NCBI GenBank assembly: GCA_023391285.1 | Contig: JAEWBF010000071.1 | Span: 1-14,173, forward strand | DNA: 14,173 nucleotides | Reading direction: 5' to 3' | Source of the DNA: Verrucomicrobiota bacterium | GTDB lineage: Bacteria > Verrucomicrobiota > Verrucomicrobiia > Opitutales > Opitutaceae | Part shown: piece by piece, positions 6,293 through 11,633 of the stretch | Layout of the letters: each line of letters begins with the position of its first letter | Numbering within the stretch: position 1 is the stretch's first letter | Translations under genes and position numbers: made by a program | Notes under the pieces: model-generated | Database searches by the model: none | The model's input: the letters and a program-made list of their open reading frames with translations, nothing else | What the model was told of the DNA's origin: nothing

Positions 6293-6612
6293 TCGCCTCG
6301 CTCGCCCGTCTCGCTTTCCGCCTGCCCGCGAGTGCGCTTCTCGCTTTGGTCTGGCTTTACCAACGCACCGTTTCTCCCGCCCTCGTCGTGCTGTTTCCGA
6401 CCTGCGGCTGCCGCTTCACCCCGACTTGCTCGCACTACGCCGCTGACGCGATCCGCACCCACGGCGCTCTCGCCGGCCTCGCGCTTTCCCTCGTTCGGCT
6501 CCTTAAATGCACGCCGCTCCACCCCGGCGGTTTCGATCCCGTTCCGCCGCGTCGCGCGCCTCGTTGCGTGCGCCTGTCGCCTTCCCGCGCTCCTGCGGCC
6601 TCTAGCCTCTAA
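6289..6612 (+). CDS. yidD: Membrane protein insertion efficiency factor YidD
   Basis: A 107-residue YidD-family protein, membrane-associated by an amphipathic N-terminal helix. By family knowledge it supports YidC-dependent insertion of inner-membrane proteins. The signature is well kept: WLYQRTVSP (22-30), CGCRFTPTCSHYAADAI (39-55, with Cys39, 41 and 47), HGAL and RLLKCTPLHPGGFDPVP (70-86, with Cys74). The last 20 residues, rich in Arg, Pro and Ser, extend past the usual end of the domain. The start overlaps the rnpA stop by 4 bases (ATGA), and its own stop is 11 bases before yidC, so translation of the three genes is likely coupled. Confidence 0.93.
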   Translation: MIASLARLAFRLPASALLALVWLYQRTVSPALVVLFPTCGCRFTPTCSHYAADAIRTHGALAGLALSLVRLLKCTPLHPGGFDPVPPRRAPRCVRLSPSRAPAASSL

Positions 6613-6623
6613 ACCGATTTTTC

Positions 6624-8450
6624 ATGGACAAAAAGAACACCACGATCGGCGTCGTCCTCCTGCTGGCCGCCTTCGCCAGCATGTTCCTCGGACGATATCT
6701 TTCGCCCAATCCCACCAATTCCCCGCAGCCCACGGTCAACCAACCCGCCGTCGCCGATCAGGGCCCCGCGGCCGCTGAACAAGTCGCCGCCGCCACGCCG
6801 TCGAATCCGACCGGAGCTCCCACGCCTCCCGGCATCTTCGCCGCGATCTCGACCGAAGCCGCCAACAGCACGGTCACCACGCTCGAAAACGAATTCGTCA
6901 TCGTTCGTCTCACGAACTCCGGCGGCGCCATCCGCGACGTCGCTTTCAAGAAATACGCCGCCGAAAAAGGCAGCCCCGAGCCTTTCGTCTTCAACGCACT
7001 GCACTCCGACCCGATGCTCGCGTTCGTCGACTATCCCGGTCTCGACCGCACCGCCGCTTTCGAAGTGGTCTCGAGCAACGCCAGCGAAGTCGTTTACCGC
7101 GCCACCCTCGACAACCGCCTCGAAGTCACGCGCCGCTACCAAATCGTCACTTCGCCGGACAAATCCCACGACCCCTACGTCGTCCGTCACGAAACCACCT
7201 TCCGCAATCTCGGCGATCAACCGTTCACGCTCCCACGTGTCGCCTGGAGCCTCGGCACCGCCGCCCCCACGCACGCGCGCGATCTCGGCGTCCAACTCAC
7301 GACCGGCTACTCCGACGGCGAAGATCAGGACTTCTTCGCCCGCTCCGAGCTCGAAGGCGGCAGCGGCTTCCTCGGCATCGGCGCCAGCCTGCCAAAACCG
7401 TTCATCGCCACCGGCGGCCCGCTCGTCTGGACGTCCATCAGCAACCAGTTCTTCGCCGCCATCCTCACGCCCGACACGCCCGCCGCCGGCATGATTTCGC
7501 GCCGCGTGAAGCTCTTCCCCGCGCTCCCCGAAGACGAGCGCAACGCCTACGGCCTCACCACTTCCACCCAGTTCGACCTCGCGCCGATCGCCGCGAACGC
7601 CGAGACGAAGCTCTCCGCCGACTTCTACGTCGGCCCGAAGGAATACCGCCGGCTCGCCAACAGCGACGTCTTCGCTGCCGACCAAGACAAGGTCATGCAG
7701 TTCGGTTTCTTCAAATTCTTCAGCCAGATCCTGCTCACCCTGATGACGTGGGTCCACTCGTGGTTCCCCGGCGGTTCATGGTCCTGGGGCTGGGCCATCG
7801 TAATTACCACGCTGATACTCAAAACCATCTTCGTCCCCTTCACCCTCGCCGCCTCCAAATCCGCCAAACGCATGGCGAAGATTCAGCCGGAGATGCAGGC
7901 GATCCGCGAAAAATTCAAAGACAACCCCCAGAAGCTCCAAGCCGCCACCATGGAGCTCTTCAAGAAGCACAAGGTAAACCCCGTCGGCGGCTGCTTCCCG
8001 ATCCTCATCACGATTCCGTTCTTCATCGGCTTCTTCCAGATGCTGCAAAGCACCGCCGAACTCCGCTTCCAGCCCTTCCTGTGGGCCACCGACCTCTCGG
8101 CCACCGACACGGTCGCGCACGTCTTCGGTCTTCCGATCAACATCATGCCCATCCTCATGGGCGCCACGATGGTCATCCAGATGCAGCTCACGCCGACTCC
8201 GTCGATGGACAACGCGCAAGCGAAGATGATGAAGATCATGCCTTATATCTTCACCCTCTTCTGCTACACCTTCCCCTGCTCGCTCGCGCTCTACTCGACC
8301 GTCAACGGCATCTTCACCATCGGCCAACAGCTCGTCATCAATCGCATGAAGGACAACCCCGGTCCCGTCGGCCCCGGCACGGCCGCCGCCACCACCGCCG
8401 CTGGCCTCAGCCGCCCGATGAAGAACGTCACCCCCAAGAAGAAAAAATAA
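6624..8450 (+). CDS. yidC: Membrane protein insertase YidC
   Basis: A full-length (608 aa) Gram-negative-type YidC that inserts and folds inner-membrane proteins, alone or with SecYEG. It has an N-terminal membrane anchor (about 6-25), a Pro/Ala linker, a large periplasmic domain (about 75-350), and the conserved insertase core with five membrane helices: about 359-380, 388-410, 452-475, 500-520 and 538-575. Between helices 2 and 3 lies the cytoplasmic hairpin (KMAKIQPEMQAIREKF type, about 412-455), followed by VNPVGGCFPILITIPFF. The Arg of helix 2 that faces the hydrophilic groove in characterised YidC proteins appears as Lys400 (LILKTIFVPF). The C-terminus is basic (KKKK), as expected for ribosome contact. 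It follows yidD by 11 bases. Its stop is 81 bases before yebC, with a GC-rich hairpin between them. Confidence 0.97.
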   Translation: MDKKNTTIGVVLLLAAFASMFLGRYLSPNPTNSPQPTVNQPAVADQGPAAAEQVAAATPSNPTGAPTPPGIFAAISTEAANSTVTTLENEFVIVRLTNSGGAIRDVAFKKYAAEKGSPEPFVFNALHSDPMLAFVDYPGLDRTAAFEVVSSNASEVVYRATLDNRLEVTRRYQIVTSPDKSHDPYVVRHETTFRNLGDQPFTLPRVAWSLGTAAPTHARDLGVQLTTGYSDGEDQDFFARSELEGGSGFLGIGASLPKPFIATGGPLVWTSISNQFFAAILTPDTPAAGMISRRVKLFPALPEDERNAYGLTTSTQFDLAPIAANAETKLSADFYVGPKEYRRLANSDVFAADQDKVMQFGFFKFFSQILLTLMTWVHSWFPGGSWSWGWAIVITTLILKTIFVPFTLAASKSAKRMAKIQPEMQAIREKFKDNPQKLQAATMELFKKHKVNPVGGCFPILITIPFFIGFFQMLQSTAELRFQPFLWATDLSATDTVAHVFGLPINIMPILMGATMVIQMQLTPTPSMDNAQAKMMKIMPYIFTLFCYTFPCSLALYSTVNGIFTIGQQLVINRMKDNPGPVGPGTAAATTAAGLSRPMKNVTPKKKK

Positions 8451-8464
8451 TCCTCCCTTTGTAG

Positions 8465-8486
8465 GGCGGGGTCTCCCGACCCCGCC
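8465..8486 (+). repeat. Perfect GC-rich hairpin after yidC
   Basis: GGCGGGGTC (8465-8473) pairs perfectly with GACCCCGCC (8478-8486) around a TCCC loop. It starts 14 bases after the yidC stop. No T-tract follows, so it is either a Rho-aided or 3'-end-protecting stem or a dispersed intergenic palindrome. It separates the yidC cluster from yebC. Confidence 0.7.
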
Positions 8487-8531
8487 GCTCCGCTCGCGTC
8501 CCTCAACCCTCAGCTCTCAACTTGTTCGCCC

Positions 8532-9272
8532 ATGGCCGGCCATAACAAGTGGTCCAAAGTCAAACGCCTCAAAGCCGTCACCGACGCGCGCAAGGGCAAA
8601 GTCTTCTCTCGTCTCTCTCGCGACATCACCCTCGCCGCCAAAGCCGGCGGCGGCGACCCCAACGGCAACGCCCGCCTACGCACCCTCCTGCTCAAGGCCC
8701 GCGACGCCAACATGCCCGCCGACAACGTCGACCGCGCCATCAAAAAGGGCACCGGCGAACTTCCCGGCGTCGTCTTCGAAGAACTCACTTACGAGGGCTA
8801 CGGCCCCGGCGGCGTCGCGTTCGTGGTGAAGGTCACCACCGACAACAAAACCCGCGCCGCCCAGGACGTTCGCTCCGTCTTCTCCCGCTGGGGCGGCAAC
8901 CTCGCCAGCACCGGCGCCGTCGCCTTCCAATTCCTCCACGCCGGCCAATTCCTCATCGCGAAGGAGCAAACCACCGAAGACGCGCTCATGGAAATCGCGC
9001 TCGAAGCCGGCGCCGACGACGTCATCACCAGCGAGCAGGGCTTCGAAATCCGCTGCGGTATCCAAAATTTCGATAAGCTCTCGCACGCGCTCGAACAAAA
9101 AGGGCTCAAACCCGACAGCGCCGAAATCGCCTATATCCCGACGACCACCGTCCCGGTCACCGACCCGCACGTCGCGCAAACCCTCGCCAAGCTCCACGAC
9201 GCCCTCGAAGAGCTCGACGACGTGCAAACCGTCTTCTCCAACGAAGAGATCGACGAAAGCTTCAGCACGTAA
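8532..9272 (+). CDS. yebC: YebC/PmpR-family translation-linked factor
   Basis: A 246-residue YebC/TACO1-family protein matching the family from end to end: MAGHNKWSKVKRLKAVTDARKG at the start, then FSRLSRDITLAAKAGGGDP, NMPADNVDRAIKKG and YEGYGPGGVAFVV. It is cytoplasmic, with the usual three-domain layout (residues about 1-80, 80-130 with 205-246, and 130-205). Family members have been described as DNA-binding regulators (PmpR-like), and more recently as ribosome-associated factors that ease elongation through proline-rich stretches; the mitochondrial relative TACO1 is a translational activator. The ATG lies after a pyrimidine-rich stretch without Shine-Dalgarno motif. It follows yidC where jag and mnmE would often be found, and is followed by a strong hairpin at 9282-9313. 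Confidence 0.95.
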   Translation: MAGHNKWSKVKRLKAVTDARKGKVFSRLSRDITLAAKAGGGDPNGNARLRTLLLKARDANMPADNVDRAIKKGTGELPGVVFEELTYEGYGPGGVAFVVKVTTDNKTRAAQDVRSVFSRWGGNLASTGAVAFQFLHAGQFLIAKEQTTEDALMEIALEAGADDVITSEQGFEIRCGIQNFDKLSHALEQKGLKPDSAEIAYIPTTTVPVTDPHVAQTLAKLHDALEELDDVQTVFSNEEIDESFST

Positions 9273-9281
9273 CGTCAGGTC

Positions 9282-9313
9282 TCCGCGCCTGCCCGCTTGT
9301 TGCAGGTTGCGGA
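9282..9313 (+). terminator. Hairpin immediately after yebC
   Basis: TCCGC (9282-9286) pairs with GCGGA (9309-9313), and CCTGC (9288-9292) pairs with GCAGG (9302-9306), giving a 10-bp stem with a small internal loop and a 9-base apical loop. It begins 9 bases after the yebC stop, where a terminator is expected, but no T-run follows, so intrinsic termination is uncertain. Confidence 0.45.
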
Positions 9314-9464
9314 CATTCGGAGCGACGTGACGCGGCGGTCGCGTTACCCGACAAAATCCAGTCTGCGCGCGAGAGGACCCGGGCACCTTCCGTCGTCCAC
9401 CCCTCTGCACCATCAACGTGTCAGCGTCTGGCTAAAAAGCCCGCGCAGAGAATTTCAGTTTACG

Positions 9465-9502
9465 AACCGACGGACGCCCGTTGAATCGGGCCGAAGTCGG
9501 TT
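9465..9502 (+). promoter_or_regulatory. Two-part hairpin in the leader of the dynamin-like gene
   Basis: AACCGAC (9465-9471) pairs with GTCGGTT (9496-9502), and the inner GCCCG (9476-9480) pairs with CGGGC (9487-9491) around a TTGAAT loop. The two stems are separated by a symmetric 4x4 internal loop (GGAC against CGAA) that could form tandem G-A pairs. It ends 50 bases before the ATG at 9553. It may be a 5' leader structure or protein-binding site; no T-run follows. Confidence 0.4.
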
Positions 9503-9552
9503 AGTCCTCCTCCTCCACTCAACTCCTCCGCTTCGGCCTGTTCGACTGATTA

Positions 9553-11511
9553 ATGGATTTACGCGACGAGATTAGCCGCCACCGCCGCGCCTTGGCCGAG
9601 TCCGCCCTATCCATCGCCCACGAGCTTGAAGCCGGACGCGCGCACGCACCGTTCCAGGAACAACTGACACAACTCGCCGGCGACCTGGCTCCACCTGTGC
9701 GCGCCGCGCTCATCGCCGCCAGCCCGGAAGCGCTGCACGGTCTGCTGTCGGAGACCATCGGCCAAGATTACAACGTCTGCAAAGTAGTCGTCCCCTCCCG
9801 CCTCGGCTTCAGCGAGGTCCTCCTGCAGGAACGTGGTTTCTTTCTGGATACCGGCGCAGGCACGCAGGAATTCGACGACTCCTCCAGTTTCGTCGACGCC
9901 CTGCAAAGAAACCACGCGCTGCAACCCGACGATTCCTCCAACCTCGAACCGCTCCGGCTCAAGCTCCAAGGCCCTTCTCACCTCAACGGCCTCTGCCTGC
10001 TGGTGCCACACAGCCTCGAAGCGCTGGTGCACAAACCCGCCCTGCTCTCCGCCCTCGCCGATCAAACGGACTGGGTGTTCCTCGTCGGCGAACCGCATAC
10101 GGTTCTTTCCCCGGAGCAACGCCAGGCCGTGCAACTCGTGCTCGACCACGTGACCGGGCTTCAACTCGTGCAGGCAGCGCCACCCGCCGAGTCCGCCAGA
10201 CACGCTCCGCCCGCATCTCCCGTCATTGCATTCGACCCATGGCATAAGGGTTGGCACGTCGCCCTCAGTCTTGGTCTCGTTCGCCTCGGCAGCGACCTGC
10301 TCCGCCAACGTCTCGCCCTCCTCACCACCCCCGGCAGCGAGTTGCGCCACTACTTGGTCGAAGTTCGAATGTGGCGTCAGCTCGACACCACATTGCAGCT
10401 CATGGACGAGGAACTCGCCCAAGCTCAACGTTCACTGAGCAACCGCCTGCACTTGGGCCGCGAAGGTCTGCTCGCCGAAACAGGAACGACCGACCTCCGT
10501 AAAACCTGCGAGGCCATCCGCACCCGCTTGGCCGACGAGAGCGAGAGCTTGCTCAAAGCCGCCGAGCGCGAGGCGAAGGCGTCGCTCACAACGGGCGGCG
10601 AAATCGCCCGTCGCCTTCGCGACGCCGCGTTGGCTCTCACGGTGAACGACATCGAACAGACTACCGGAGAAACAGCCATCAAGCTGACCCTCGCCGCCCC
10701 TGCCAGCCGTCGGCTTGCCGAACTCGTGAACACCATCGCCCAAACCCGGCTCGCCACCGACCTTCGCCAGATTCGCGAGGGGTTTGAGTGCTCGGTTCGC
10801 GACGCCGAAAACGCTCTCGAGCGCGCCACCGGTCTTCGTCACCGGCTGGCGTGGGAATTGCCCGACGAAGCTGCGTTGGCCGCCTCCCTCGTCACATCGC
10901 GCCCCGAACTACGCTACAGGGGCGAGATACCTCGGCCCACCCTCGCCGCACGCTTTGGCAACGCCCGCCAGATGGTAATGGGCCTCATGATCGCCGGCAC
11001 TCTCGTCAGCGGCGTGGCTACACTCACCGGCGACAGCTCGCCCGGAGCCGGCAGCGAAGCCCGCACTCTCGTTGCGTCGATCATGCTCCCGATGCTGATC
11101 ATCGGGTTCCTCTGGACCTATGTGAGCTTCCGCAAGCGGGAACGCCTCACGCTCGTCAAGGAGTTGGACAAACTTCACGAAGGCGTGGCCACGGAGCTGC
11201 GCCGGGTGCTGCACGACGTTTTCCGTGACCAGCAGACCGCCTTCGTCACCGAGCTTCAGCGCGCCCAGCGCACCGTGCAGACGCAGGTCGAGGCCGCGGT
11301 CGAGAAAACCCAGCAGCTCCGCCAGCGCGACTCCGAGGAGCAGCGCAAACGCCAGGCCGAGCAGCAACGCTCCGCCGAACAGCGCATCGGACGCCTGCGT
11401 CAGTTCTCTCAGCAGATCGCCGCGCTTCGTCCCCGCCTCGCCGAGGCCCAGAAACTACAACAGCGCTGGCTCGCCGCTTGGATCGAGCGCTTCAACCAAG
11501 GCAAAGCATGA
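9553..11511 (+). CDS. Dynamin-like membrane protein with degenerate GTPase domain (tentative)
   Basis: I do not recognise a named family with certainty. The 652 residues run: N-terminal helices (1-70), an alpha/beta region (about 75-205), a long helical region (about 235-465), two close membrane helices (about 473-492 and 505-526) with a short GDSSPGAG turn, and a C-terminal coiled coil (about 527-648, rich in Gln, Arg and Glu). This order resembles bacterial dynamin-like proteins, where a GTPase is followed by a helical stalk with a membrane-binding tip. Residues 76-91 (VVVPSRLGFSEVLLQ) sit where a P-loop would be, but the first Gly and the Lys are missing. LLVPHSLEALV (149-159) replaces the G3 DxPG, before WVFLVGEPHTVLSPEQ, which looks like the post-G3 strand. 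If the assignment is right, it is a pseudo-GTPase. It shares strand and neighbourhood with the next two genes. The dynamin link is inference. Confidence 0.75.
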   Translation: MDLRDEISRHRRALAESALSIAHELEAGRAHAPFQEQLTQLAGDLAPPVRAALIAASPEALHGLLSETIGQDYNVCKVVVPSRLGFSEVLLQERGFFLDTGAGTQEFDDSSSFVDALQRNHALQPDDSSNLEPLRLKLQGPSHLNGLCLLVPHSLEALVHKPALLSALADQTDWVFLVGEPHTVLSPEQRQAVQLVLDHVTGLQLVQAAPPAESARHAPPASPVIAFDPWHKGWHVALSLGLVRLGSDLLRQRLALLTTPGSELRHYLVEVRMWRQLDTTLQLMDEELAQAQRSLSNRLHLGREGLLAETGTTDLRKTCEAIRTRLADESESLLKAAEREAKASLTTGGEIARRLRDAALALTVNDIEQTTGETAIKLTLAAPASRRLAELVNTIAQTRLATDLRQIREGFECSVRDAENALERATGLRHRLAWELPDEAALAASLVTSRPELRYRGEIPRPTLAARFGNARQMVMGLMIAGTLVSGVATLTGDSSPGAGSEARTLVASIMLPMLIIGFLWTYVSFRKRERLTLVKELDKLHEGVATELRRVLHDVFRDQQTAFVTELQRAQRTVQTQVEAAVEKTQQLRQRDSEEQRKRQAEQQRSAEQRIGRLRQFSQQIAALRPRLAEAQKLQQRWLAAWIERFNQGKA

Positions 11512-11633
11512 GCGCCAGAACGCCGCGCCAGCCTCTGAGTGCTCTTCCGCACTTCGCGCTCATCCACGTTCCTTCGTGGTTCTCCTTCCGCACCGCTACA
11601 GCTTAGCTCTCAGCTTCAACTCATATCATTCGC
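11512..11633 (+). other. 122-base gap with two small tandem hairpins
   Basis: AGTGC (11538-11542) pairs with GCACT (11549-11553), and CCACG (11564-11568) pairs with CGTGG (11575-11579). Both stems are 5 bp with six-base, pyrimidine-only loops, spaced 10 bases apart. The segment 11605-11616 (AGCTCTCAGCTT) matches 8512-8523, upstream of yebC, in 11 of 12 bases. No promoter was identified. Confidence 0.5.

Larger units (their letters stand above)
9273..9552 (+). other. 280-base gap before the dynamin-like gene
   Basis: This gap holds the yebC-proximal hairpin at 9282-9313 and a second structured element at 9465-9502. An open frame at 9297-9575 begins at a TTG, has no recognisable domain and runs into the next gene, so I do not call it. 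I found no convincing -35/-10 pair. Since the gap separates yebC from the next cluster, the promoter of that cluster should lie here. Confidence 0.5.

Noticed and set aside
6609..7757. 382-codon open frame on the - strand opposite yidC
   Set aside because: Product is Gly/Glu/Val-rich with no domain; the + strand encodes full-length YidC.
8676..9416. 246-codon open frame on the - strand opposite yebC
   Set aside because: Shadow of a well-matched YebC gene in GC-rich sequence.
9273..9552. Possible tRNA or small RNA in the gap
   Set aside because: No T-loop consensus, no CCA-compatible acceptor stem and no anticodon arm; only simple hairpins.
9297..9575. 92-codon frame in the gap after yebC
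   Set aside because: TTG start, no recognisable motif, overlaps the dynamin-like gene and contains the hairpin at 9465-9502.
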